Assembly (NCBI RefSeq): GCF_014203235.1
Contig: NZ_JACHIN010000004.1
Coordinates: 310,001-374,000 of the forward strand
Direction of reading: 5' to 3'
Length of the DNA stretch: 64,000 bases
Origin: Nonomuraea endophytica
Lineage (GTDB): Bacteria > Actinomycetota > Actinomycetes > Streptosporangiales > Streptosporangiaceae
The notes under the pieces were generated by a model. That model was given only the letters and a program-made list of their open reading frames with translations, searched no databases and had not been told where the DNA came from. Below, piece by piece: positions 7,828-15,591 of the stretch (position 1 is the first letter of the stretch; each line of letters starts with the position of its first letter). Made by a program: the position numbers and the translations under genes.

Positions 7828-8480
7828 GCGGCCGCCACCTCCAGGCCGTCGAGCGAGATCTGGTAGAGGGTGTCGAGGACGGCGCTGGCCGCGCCGAGGT
7901 CGGCGTGGCGGCCGGCGGCGCTGGGCACGGCGACGCAGCGCAGTCCGGCGGCCCGCGCGGCGGCGACCCCCACCTCGGAGTCCTCCAGCGCCAGCACCTC
8001 CTCGGCCCGCAGCCCGCACCGGCGCAGGGCCAGCAGGTAAAGGTCGGGAGCGGGCTTGACGGCGATGCCGCCGTCGGCGGTGACCAGGTGGTCGAACCAC
8101 TCGAGCGCCCCGAGCCGCCCGAGGTGTCCGGCCACCCAGCTCCGCGGCGAGCCGGAGACGACCGCCAGCATGATGCCGCGCCGCGCGGCCTCCCCGGCCA
8201 GCGCCCGCACGCCGGGCCGCAGCGGCTCGGCGTCGGACAGCTCCTGTTTGCGGGCCAGCCGCCAGGCGACCTCTTCCTCGGTCACCGCGCGGCCGAGCGT
8301 GCGCCCGAGATGCCCGGCCGCGATCTCGGCGCCGGATGGGCGTCCGGTCATCGCCGCCCACACCGACTCGGGGAAGGCCAGGCCGAAGCGGCCGTAGAGG
8401 TCGCGCCAGGACTGCCTGGCCGCCCGTTCGGTGTCGCAGAGCAGGCCGTCGAAGTCGAAGAACAGTCCGCGCACGGCCAT
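7824..8480 (-). CDS. HAD-superfamily phosphatase
   Basis: A 218-residue haloacid-dehalogenase-type hydrolase with a beta-phosphoglucomutase-like cap. Motif I is FFDFDGLLCDTE, with Asp nucleophile and acid at about residues 9 and 11. Motif II is VVSGSP, motif III includes the Lys in VKPAPD, and motif IV is LEDSEVGVAAA. It likely removes phosphate from a sugar phosphate or phosphorylated keto acid. Its ATG shares one base with the stop of the flavoenzyme gene and its stop overlaps the aminotransferase start (ATGA), so translation is coupled. In the pathway it would act after NeuB-type condensation. Confidence 0.85.
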   Translation of the reverse strand: MAVRGLFFDFDGLLCDTERAARQSWRDLYGRFGLAFPESVWAAMTGRPSGAEIAAGHLGRTLGRAVTEEEVAWRLARKQELSDAEPLRPGVRALAGEAARRGIMLAVVSGSPRSWVAGHLGRLGALEWFDHLVTADGGIAVKPAPDLYLLALRRCGLRAEEVLALEDSEVGVAAARAAGLRCVAVPSAAGRHADLGAASAVLDTLYQISLDGLEVAAA

Positions 8481-9796
8481 CACGCGGGCTGCCCTGCGTG
8501 GACCGGGCCGAGGACGCGGCCCAGGTAGTCGTTGGCGAACACGCCGTCGGGGTCGAGCGCGGCGCGCACGCGCGCGAAGCTGTCCCACTCCGGGTAGCGC
8601 GGGCGCAGGATCTCGGCGGTGGCGGTGTGCGCCTTGCCCCAGTGGGGCCGGGCGTCGAGGTCGCGCAGCACGGGCTCGGCGACGCGCAGGATCTCGATGT
8701 AGCCGGCGGTCCTGGGCACGCACAGGTTGACGTAGCCGGTCCGCCGGCCGTACGCGGGACTGAGCGGGGAGTCGTCGGGGGCGCCGACGCGCACGAGCAC
8801 CGAGTACGGCGAATAGCTGCCGAAGCGGCGCAGCGCGCCGCGCAGCCCGGCCATCACGGCGGGGACGTTTTCCAGCGGCAGCGCGTGCTCCATGGCCAGG
8901 AACTTGATCGGCTGCGGGAAGGCGAAGACCCGGTGGGCGGTGTCGACGTAGGTGACGCGCTCGCCGGTGGCCGGTGTGCGGCCGAGGCGGGGGACGATGC
9001 CGGGGCGCAGCCGTCCGGCCAGGCCGGACAGGCCGCAGCGGACCTCGGCCAGCGTGCTGTCGTAGCGGTGCCGCGCGGCGCGCGGGGTGGGCGGCGCGGC
9101 GGTGCGGTCCAGCGCGCGGGTGGCGGCGCTGTCGGCCCAGGGCAGCCAGGAGAACGAGACGTGCTCGGCGCTGCCGGCCCATTCCTCGAAGCGTTCGAGG
9201 AGCGCGTCGAGCGGCTCGCGGCCGAGCACGGCGCGCAGGTTGAAGCGCGGCACCACGCGCAGCGTGACCTCGGTGATCACGCCGAGTGCGCCGAGCGAGG
9301 TGCGCGCGCACCGGAACAGCTCGGGGTCCTCGCGGGTGTCGCAGTCGCGTACGGAGCCGTCGGCGGTGACCAGGCGCAGGCGGGTGACCTGGCCGGAGAA
9401 CGGCGGGTGGGTCAGCCCGGTGCCGTGGTTGCCGGTGGCCAGCGCCCCGGCGACGGTCTGCTCGGCGATGGTGCCGAGGTTGCCGAGCGCCAGCCCGGCG
9501 CGGTCGAGGGCGGCGTTGAGCAGGCGTAAGGAGGTGCCGGCGCGCACGGTGACGGTACCGGCGTCGCGGTCCACGCCGACGACGCCGCGGAAGCGGGTCA
9601 GGTCGAGCAGCGTGCCGTCGGTGCAGGCCAGCTGGTTGAAGGAGTGCCCGGTGCCGACCGGGCGCACGGTTCGGCCGATCTTGGCCGCTTGGCGCACCGC
9701 GTGGACGATCTCGTCCTCGCGGGTCGGCGCGAGCAGCGTGGCGGGGGCGCAGCGCGCCGTGCCCGACCAGGTACGCCAGGAGGGTCTGTTGCTCAT
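8480..9796 (-). CDS. Aldonolactone/alditol-oxidase-like FAD enzyme
   Basis: A 438-residue oxidoreductase of the VAO/PCMH family close to D-arabinono-1,4-lactone and alditol oxidases. The FAD-binding domain shows RPVGTGHSFNQL, where His51 is at the position that links FAD covalently in the family, and GTIAEQTVAGALATGNHGTG. The C-terminal ALO domain carries the hallmark PHWGK. It should oxidise a hydroxyl of a polyol, sugar or lactone, passing electrons to O2. It lies within the eight-gene operon between the RmlD-like and HAD genes, overlapping the former by ATGA. Oxidation of a polyhydroxy intermediate is the likely job. Confidence 0.85.
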   Translation of the reverse strand: MSNRPSWRTWSGTARCAPATLLAPTREDEIVHAVRQAAKIGRTVRPVGTGHSFNQLACTDGTLLDLTRFRGVVGVDRDAGTVTVRAGTSLRLLNAALDRAGLALGNLGTIAEQTVAGALATGNHGTGLTHPPFSGQVTRLRLVTADGSVRDCDTREDPELFRCARTSLGALGVITEVTLRVVPRFNLRAVLGREPLDALLERFEEWAGSAEHVSFSWLPWADSAATRALDRTAAPPTPRAARHRYDSTLAEVRCGLSGLAGRLRPGIVPRLGRTPATGERVTYVDTAHRVFAFPQPIKFLAMEHALPLENVPAVMAGLRGALRRFGSYSPYSVLVRVGAPDDSPLSPAYGRRTGYVNLCVPRTAGYIEILRVAEPVLRDLDARPHWGKAHTATAEILRPRYPEWDSFARVRAALDPDGVFANDYLGRVLGPVHAGQPA

Positions 9797-10665
9797 GTTC
9801 TCCCGTTCCCTGCGGAGAGGTGGGTGCGGTAGCGGGAGACCGCGTCGGACCAGTCCGGCATGGTGATCCCGAGGTGCTTCAGGCGGCCGGTGCTCAGGGT
9901 GGAGTTGCGCGGGCGGCGGCCGAGGAAGCCGCAGTCGTCGAGCGCGACCGGCTCGGCGGCGCGGCCCTCGCGCCCCAGCGCCACCCTGGCGACGTCGAAC
10001 CAGCTGGCCGAGCCGGTGTTGGCCACGTGGAGCGTCCCGGCGGTGCCCCGCTTGAGCAGCAGCACCATGGCTCGGGCCAGGTCCACGGTGTAGGTGGGGC
10101 AGCTGAACTGGTCGTGGATGAGGCGCACGCGCTCGCCCCGCTCGGTCTGGCGGATCATGGCGAGCACGTTGTCGGTGCGTTCGTCGCTGCCGCCGAACAG
10201 CCAGGAGGTCCGGATGACGAGGTGGTCGTCGACGGTGGCCGCGATGCGCTCGCCGGCCAGCTTGCTCAGCCCGTACACGCTGAGCGGGCCGGGCGTGTCG
10301 GTCTCGCGGTAGCCGCCGTCCGGGGTGTCGGCCCCGTCGAAGACGTAGTCGCTGGAGACGTAGACCAGGCGGCTGCCGGTTCTGCGGCAGGCGTCCGCGA
10401 CGTTGCGGACGCCTGCCACGTTCACGCGCAGCGCGAGCTGCGGGTCGGCCTCGCACTCGTCGACGATCGCGTGCGCGGCGGTGTGGATGACGACGTCGGG
10501 CGCGAAGTCCTCGACGGAGGCGCGCACCGCGCCGGGGTCGCCGATGTCGAAGTCGGCGACGGAGACGCCGCGCACGCCCCAGCCCTCGGTGAGCGGGTCG
10601 GCGGCCAGCTCGGCGCGCAGTGCGGTGCCGAGCATGCCGTCGGCTCCGGTGAGGTAGATCCGCAT
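9793..10665 (-). CDS. RmlD-type NAD(P)-dependent sugar reductase
   Basis: A 290-residue extended short-chain dehydrogenase resembling dTDP-4-dehydrorhamnose reductase. The cofactor loop TGADGMLG is at 6-13, VYVSSDYVFDG at 101-111, and the catalytic YGLSK gives Tyr131 and Lys135. No RmlA, RmlB or RmlC gene is nearby, so a standalone TDP-rhamnose role is unlikely. It is embedded in the NeuB/transketolase operon and probably reduces or epimerises a sugar-like intermediate. Some RmlD-like proteins in biosynthetic loci instead act on S-adenosylmethionine metabolism; this cannot be decided here. Confidence 0.8.
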   Translation of the reverse strand: MRIYLTGADGMLGTALRAELAADPLTEGWGVRGVSVADFDIGDPGAVRASVEDFAPDVVIHTAAHAIVDECEADPQLALRVNVAGVRNVADACRRTGSRLVYVSSDYVFDGADTPDGGYRETDTPGPLSVYGLSKLAGERIAATVDDHLVIRTSWLFGGSDERTDNVLAMIRQTERGERVRLIHDQFSCPTYTVDLARAMVLLLKRGTAGTLHVANTGSASWFDVARVALGREGRAAEPVALDDCGFLGRRPRNSTLSTGRLKHLGITMPDWSDAVSRYRTHLSAGNGRT

Positions 10666-10680
10666 TCCCCCGCGTCTCCT

Positions 10681-11355
10681 TTACAGGTGGCCGAACTCGG
10701 CCAGCAGCTCGGACACGGTCGCCCCCGAGTTGATCTTGTCGCGGATCGTCTTCTCCTTGCCGATCTGCACCCGGGTGCCTTCCAGCACGTCCTGGGCCTC
10801 GGCGGAGGGGACGACGGCGATGCCGTTCTCGTCGGCCACGATGATGTCGCCGGGGTGGATGACCTGGCCGTCCACCACGACGGGCACGTTCACCTGCACC
10901 GGCTCGGTGCGGTTGTGCACGGCGGTGGGCGAGGGCCTGGGCACCGTGCCCCGGTACCAGACCGGGAAGTTCAGATCGCGGATCTCGTCCACGTCGCGGA
11001 TGGCGCCGTCCACGATCCCGGCCGCGACGCCCGCCTTCAGCGAGAGCGTGGACATCAGCCCGCCCCACATCGCGGTCCTGGTGGAGCGGTGGCAGGCGAG
11101 CACGATCACGTCGCCCGGCTGCGCCCTGCTCAGCACCGGCATGCAGTCGACGAGGTCGTCGATGGACAGGTTCACGGTGATCGCGGGCCCGACGATCTTG
11201 TGGTGCGGCAGCACCGGCAGCAGTCCCCCGATGGCTCCGGTACGGCGGCGCGCGTCGGTCACCAGGCAGCTCGGGCTGTACTCCTTCAACACCTCGCGGA
11301 AGGCGTCGACGAGCTCACGCGGCGGCCGCTCGACGTCGTTGTAGATGGTCTCCAC
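10681..11355 (-). CDS. RraA/HMG-aldolase-family protein
   Basis: A 224-residue protein of the RraA / 4-hydroxy-4-methyl-2-oxoglutarate aldolase family, class II pyruvate aldolases that use a divalent metal. GDVIVLAC near 81 and VDGAIRD at 115-121 are present; Arg120 and Asp121 match the substrate and metal residues of true aldolases, so catalysis is possible rather than RNase E inhibition. The usual W-G-E is W-G-G here (97-99), which may change the active site. It sits between the transketolase and RmlD genes. It could cleave or form a C-C bond with pyruvate or oxaloacetate, or decarboxylate a keto acid. Confidence 0.8.
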   Translation of the reverse strand: METIYNDVERPPRELVDAFREVLKEYSPSCLVTDARRRTGAIGGLLPVLPHHKIVGPAITVNLSIDDLVDCMPVLSRAQPGDVIVLACHRSTRTAMWGGLMSTLSLKAGVAAGIVDGAIRDVDEIRDLNFPVWYRGTVPRPSPTAVHNRTEPVQVNVPVVVDGQVIHPGDIIVADENGIAVVPSAEAQDVLEGTRVQIGKEKTIRDKINSGATVSELLAEFGHL

Positions 11356-11383
11356 GGTGGTCCTTTCAGGGAGGGGCGCTGGG

Positions 11384-13276
11384 TCAGGAAAGGTGTTTGC
11401 GGATGGTGTCGGCCAGGTGCTCGGCGCTCAGCCCGTGGGCGGCGAGCACCTCGTCGTCGCGCCCGCAGCGGGGCACGTCCTCGACGCCGATCCCGAGGAA
11501 GGCCGGCGGTCCGGGCAGGCCGAGCTCCAGCAGCGTCCTGGCCACGACGTCGGCCTGGCCGCCCCTGGTGTAGTGGTTCTCCACGACGAACAGCCGGTCG
11601 GCGCGGCCCGCGAGGTCGGCCAGCCAGCCGGCGTCCACGCGGTTGAGCCAGGGCAGGTTGACCACGGTGAGCTCCAGGCCGGTCGCGGCCAGCGCCTCGG
11701 CGGCGCGCAGCAGCTGGGCCAGGACGATCGGCCCGGAGCCGATGGCCACGGTCCGGCCGCCCTCGCGCACGACGGTGCCCCGGCCGGGCACGAGCGGCGC
11801 GGCGGGCAGCGTGGCGGTCTCCGGCGGGCAGGGCACGCTGACCAGCCGGAGGTAGACGCTGTGCGGCGTGTTCGCGCAGAAGTCGACCGCGGCCCGCGTC
11901 TCCTCCGGGCTCGCCGGCTCCAGGATGACCAGGCCGGGCATCGCGGCCAGCGCGCTCACGTCGCGGACCGCCTGGTGGGAGTGGCCGGGCGCGGCGGGCA
12001 GCAGCCCGGCCAGCGACCCGACGTAGATCACCTTCCGGCCTTCGGTGGCGTTGGTGTAGATCTGCTCGTTCGGCCGGGCGTGCAGGAAGCAGGAGAAGGA
12101 GTGCGCGAACGGCAGCAGCCCCCGGTAGGCCAGGCCGCCGGCGATCGAGACCATGTCCTGTTCGGCGATGCCGCATTCGACGAAGCGCAGGGGGAAGCGG
12201 CGCCAGAACGGGATCAGGCCGGTGTCGAGCACGAGGTCGGCGTCCAGGGCGATCACCCGGGCGTCTCGGGCTGCCAGGTCGGCGAGGGCTTCGCCGTACA
12301 CGTCGGGGAGTTTGGGTGTCTGGAGTTTGACGGGGGGACGGTCGTCGGCGGTGCTCATGCCGAACGGACCGCAGATCGCGCGGGCGGCTTCGAGGAGTTC
12401 GCCGTGCGCGGCGAGGTAGTCCTCGCGCGCGGGCGCGCCGCTGTGGAAGCGGTAGCGCCACTCGTCCTCGCGCATTGAGGTCGCGGCGAAGCGCGCGCAG
12501 CCCGCGCCCTTCACCGTGTCGGCGATGATCACGGCGGGCCGGTCGGCGTGCTCGTCGGCGCGGCGGGCGAAGGCGGCGGCGAGCTGTTCCTGGTCGTGGC
12601 CGTCGCAGCGCAGGACGGCCCAGCCGAACGCGGTGAACTTGGCCTCCAGGTCGCCGAGGTCGCTGACGTCGCGTACCCACGTGTCGGACTGGATCTTGTT
12701 GTGGTCGACGATGACGGTCAGCTCGCCCATGGCGGAGCGGGCCGCGCCTGCCAGGGACTCCCAGTTCTGGCCCTCCTGGAGCTCGCCGTCGCCGGTCAGG
12801 ACGTAGACGCGCTGGTCGCGGCCGAGCAGCCGGTTGGCCAGCACGACGCCCTTGGCCTTGGAGATGCCCATGCCGAGCGAGCCGGTGTTGAAGGGCATGT
12901 GCGGGGTGCCGACGTCGGGGTGTCCCGGCAGGCCGCCGAGGCGGCGCAGCCGGTGCAGGAGGTCCTCATCCAGCCGGCCCAGGCCGATCAGGGCCGCGTA
13001 CAGGCCGGGGGCGTCGTGGCCCTTGGAGGAGAAGAACAGGTCGTCCTCGCGCAACTCTTCGAGCAGGAGCCGGCTGATGACATCGGCCGCGCTGAAGCTG
13101 GACCCGATGTGGCCGGATCCGGCGCGCATGATCATGTAGAGGGTGTTGATCCTGGTGAGGGTGGCGAAGGCGTGGGCCCGGCGGCAGGGGTCCTCGATGC
13201 CGCCGAGCACGCGCGTGATCTCGCTCACCGGCACCCAGGCCAGCGTGCGGGTCTCACCAGCAGACGTAGCCGCCAT
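11384..13276 (-). CDS. Single-chain transketolase
   Basis: A 630-residue thiamine-diphosphate enzyme with both halves in one chain. The N-terminal ThDP domain has GSGHIGSSFSAADVI and the GDG (162-164) to Asn193 cofactor motif. The pyrimidine domain has ECGIAEQDM with the catalytic Glu372. The C-terminal domain follows from about 500. It moves a two-carbon ketol unit between sugar phosphates or to another aldehyde. In many actinomycete pathways such enzymes are split in two; here they are fused. It lies between the SDR and RraA genes and probably shapes the carbon skeleton for the NeuB-type step. A DXS-like role is less likely given the GHIGSS motif. Confidence 0.88.
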   Translation of the reverse strand: MAATSAGETRTLAWVPVSEITRVLGGIEDPCRRAHAFATLTRINTLYMIMRAGSGHIGSSFSAADVISRLLLEELREDDLFFSSKGHDAPGLYAALIGLGRLDEDLLHRLRRLGGLPGHPDVGTPHMPFNTGSLGMGISKAKGVVLANRLLGRDQRVYVLTGDGELQEGQNWESLAGAARSAMGELTVIVDHNKIQSDTWVRDVSDLGDLEAKFTAFGWAVLRCDGHDQEQLAAAFARRADEHADRPAVIIADTVKGAGCARFAATSMREDEWRYRFHSGAPAREDYLAAHGELLEAARAICGPFGMSTADDRPPVKLQTPKLPDVYGEALADLAARDARVIALDADLVLDTGLIPFWRRFPLRFVECGIAEQDMVSIAGGLAYRGLLPFAHSFSCFLHARPNEQIYTNATEGRKVIYVGSLAGLLPAAPGHSHQAVRDVSALAAMPGLVILEPASPEETRAAVDFCANTPHSVYLRLVSVPCPPETATLPAAPLVPGRGTVVREGGRTVAIGSGPIVLAQLLRAAEALAATGLELTVVNLPWLNRVDAGWLADLAGRADRLFVVENHYTRGGQADVVARTLLELGLPGPPAFLGIGVEDVPRCGRDDEVLAAHGLSAEHLADTIRKHLS

Positions 13277-14066
13277 CGACCTGCAACTCCGTTCCTGTGA
13301 CGTAACTGCTCTGGTTGGAGGCGAGGAAGAGCAGCGGCCCCGCCAGGTCCTCGTGGCGGGCCATCCGCTGCAGGGGCACCTTGGCGCTGAACTTCCTGCG
13401 GAACTCGGGGTCCTGGCCGCCGAGCACCCCGCCGGGCGAGAGGGTGTTGACCCGCACGCCGCGCGGGCCCCACAGCGCGGCCAGGTATCTGGTCAGCGCG
13501 GACACCCCGGCCTTCGACATGCCGTACGCGGGCGGCTTGAGGAAGGGCGGGTCGAGCGGCAGGTGCTCGTACAGCCGGGGGTCGGGGGCCATGCTCCCGT
13601 AGAGGGAGCCGATGTTGACCACCGAGCCCCGGCCGTTCCTGGCCAGCTCGGCGCCGAACACCTGGCAGGCGCGCAGCGTGCCGTGCAGGTTGACATCCAG
13701 CACGGCCGCCGAGCGCTCGTCGGGGATGTCCTCGAACGTCCAGCTCCCGGTGGTGGCCGACGGCGGCTGGTCGATCCCGGCGTTGTTGACCAGGATGGCC
13801 GGCCGGCCCAGCTCGGCCAGGCACAACTCGAGTGCCGCGCCCAGGCTGAGCCGGTCGGTGATGTCGGCCTTGGCGAGCACGAAGCGCTCGCCGCCGTGGC
13901 GGTTCAGGGTCTCGGCCAGCTCCGCGCTCAGCTCGCCGTGGATGTCGAGGCCGAGCACCTTGGCGCCCGCGCCGAGCAGCGCGTCGGTCCAGACCGCGCC
14001 GAGCCGGCCCAGGACGCCGGTCACGACCGCGATCTCCCCGGTGAGTTCGATGTTCAGCGCAGTCAC
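13254..14066 (-). CDS. Classical short-chain dehydrogenase/reductase
   Basis: A 270-residue SDR. TGVLGRLG (16-23) binds NAD(P); NNAG is at 94-97; the catalytic set is Ser154, Tyr181 and Lys185 (YGMSK). The C-terminal ELQVDGG segment is typical. The GTG at 14066 is used because the sequence from there matches the family start; it begins 2 bases after the neuB-like stop. Its 3' end overlaps the transketolase start by 23 bases. Expected to oxidise or reduce a hydroxyl or keto group of the polyhydroxylated intermediate. Confidence 0.85.
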   Translation of the reverse strand: MTALNIELTGEIAVVTGVLGRLGAVWTDALLGAGAKVLGLDIHGELSAELAETLNRHGGERFVLAKADITDRLSLGAALELCLAELGRPAILVNNAGIDQPPSATTGSWTFEDIPDERSAAVLDVNLHGTLRACQVFGAELARNGRGSVVNIGSLYGSMAPDPRLYEHLPLDPPFLKPPAYGMSKAGVSALTRYLAALWGPRGVRVNTLSPGGVLGGQDPEFRRKFSAKVPLQRMARHEDLAGPLLFLASNQSSYVTGTELQVDGGYVCW

Positions 14067-14068
14067 CC

Positions 14069-15124
14069 TCAGTCGAGGAGGTCGGGGCTGAGGTCGGCGT
14101 CGAAGGCCAGGGGCGCGCGCAGCGTGCGCCCCACGACCTGTCCCAGCAGGTACGGCCGCATGCCGTCGCCGCCGGGTGACTTGATCGCGATGTCGTCCTC
14201 GGTCAGCACGTGGCCGGTGTCCAGGTCGCGGGCGGCGACCAGTTTCTTGCCCAGCTTGCGCAGCGCCGGCGCCTCCGCCGGCAGCTGGCGCTTCTCCCCC
14301 AAGCCGAGCGACTCCCGGGTACGGCGCAGCCCGGCGACCAGCTCTCCCAGCTGCTCCGGTTCCAGGGAGAAGTGGTGGTCGCTGCCCGGCCGGGTGCGGT
14401 CGAGGGTGAAGTGCTTCTCGACCACCCGGGCGCCCAGCGCGTAGGCGACGTAGCTGAGATCGGGTCCCAGGTCGTGGCCGGAGAAGCCGACCACGACGTG
14501 CGGGAACTCCCGCCGGTAGGTGCCGATGACCGACAGGTTCAGGTCGGCGGCCGAGACGGGGTAGATGGCGGTGCACTGCAGCATCGCCACGTTGGAGTTG
14601 ATCGGCAGCACCACGTCGAGCGCGCGGCGCACGTCGGTCATGTCGGCGCCGCCGCTGCTCATGATCAGCGGCAGGCCGGTCTTCGCGGCGTAGCTGAGCA
14701 GCGGGGTGTTGGTGAGGTCGGCCGAGGCCAGCTTGATCGCCGGGACGCCGATCCCGACGAGGAAGTCGACGCTGGCGAAGTCGAAGGCGGTCGAGATGAA
14801 GTCGATGCCCGCCTCACCGGCCACCTTCGCGAGGTGCGTGTATTCGTGGTGCCCGAATTCGAGCGCCTCTCTGTGCGCGCCGTAGGTGGCGCCGTAGCTG
14901 TTTCTGCCGGTATAGGGCTCGTCGTACATCGCCTTGGTGTACAAGGACGTGTTGTCGCGCTTCTGGAGTTTGGCCGCGCTCGCGCCGGCGGCGGCGGCCT
15001 TCAGGACGAGTTCTTCCGCCTTATCCAGGTCGCCCTCGTGGTTGTGCCCGATCTCCGCGATTACATACGCGTCGGAACCATCCGAGATCACTCGGCCGGC
15101 TATTGCCAGTTCCCGCGAACTCAT
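14069..15124 (-). CDS. NeuB-family (N-acetylneuraminate synthase-like) keto-acid synthase
   Basis: A 351-residue member of the NeuB/SpsE family, which condenses phosphoenolpyruvate with an aldose to give a 3-deoxy-2-keto acid. Metal-ligand positions Glu24 (AEIGHNHEG), His217 (GFSGHDLG) and His238 (VEKHFTLDR) are present. The family segments KLQKRDNTSLYT and CTAIYP are clear. The C-terminal SAF/antifreeze-like domain (about 290-345) that completes the active site is retained. It opens the eight-gene operon. No NeuA, NeuC or sialyltransferase is nearby, so the product is probably an intermediate for a small molecule rather than a surface sugar. Confidence 0.88.
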   Translation of the reverse strand: MSSRELAIAGRVISDGSDAYVIAEIGHNHEGDLDKAEELVLKAAAAGASAAKLQKRDNTSLYTKAMYDEPYTGRNSYGATYGAHREALEFGHHEYTHLAKVAGEAGIDFISTAFDFASVDFLVGIGVPAIKLASADLTNTPLLSYAAKTGLPLIMSSGGADMTDVRRALDVVLPINSNVAMLQCTAIYPVSAADLNLSVIGTYRREFPHVVVGFSGHDLGPDLSYVAYALGARVVEKHFTLDRTRPGSDHHFSLEPEQLGELVAGLRRTRESLGLGEKRQLPAEAPALRKLGKKLVAARDLDTGHVLTEDDIAIKSPGGDGMRPYLLGQVVGRTLRAPLAFDADLSPDLLD

Positions 15125-15432
15125 TTCTCCCCTTTACCATGCACACGTGTCGACGTGCGGCGCGAATGTTTGTCGCTCCGCACTCTTGGCCGTATCCGAC
15201 TCGTACCAGAGGAAGCATGCTTCAGCGCTGGTCAGCGCCATGCGATGGGAGATCCTACAGTGTCTCCGCCCAGGCGAGCAGGCTCGCCGAATACACCTTC
15301 GGATTGTTTATCTGTGCCGATCAACCGGCTCCGCCCTTGCCGTATCGATCACACCCCGATTTCACCCCTGGCCTCATCTCCGCGCCCATTTGGCCGCGGA
15401 TCTATGTGCGGGCCCCACAAATCACTGGTCAA

Positions 15433-15462
15433 GTGTTACACGACCGGTCGTCGGACTGTCAA
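15433..15462 (-). promoter_or_regulatory. Candidate promoter of the neuB-like operon with palindromic operator
   Basis: On the minus strand TTGACA (15462-15457) and TAACAC (15438-15433) are 18 bases apart, a good primary-sigma promoter. A perfect 12-bp palindrome ACGACCGGTCGT (15440-15451) fills the spacer and should act as a repressor site. The start codon is about 309 bases downstream, so a long leader follows. A GGCGAG/CTCGCC hairpin lies in it at 15273-15288. I see no other gene in 15125-15591. Confidence 0.5.
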
Positions 15463-15591
15463 CACATGACATATTTAGCCAGGTGGATCGCATTAAGTCA
15501 GGATGGCCTTAAAGCGCCGATGGACGCCACCCTTCAGCAGGGCTTCAACATTGTGATCCGATGTTCTCGGCATATTAATGGAGCGGCGATA

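Noticed and set aside
9793-10665. dTDP-rhamnose biosynthesis gene
   Set aside because: No RmlA, RmlB or RmlC is adjacent; the gene is locked in an operon of different chemistry.
9820-11646. A 608-residue plus-strand frame opposite the RmlD, RraA and transketolase genes
   Set aside because: The minus-strand genes have clear motifs throughout; this frame has skewed Val/Gly/Asp/Arg composition typical of antisense shadows.
6844-15124. Sialic or legionaminic acid pathway for the cell surface
   Set aside because: NeuB family is present, but there is no CMP-sugar synthetase, epimerase NeuC or glycosyltransferase in the window, while ligases and an exporter are.
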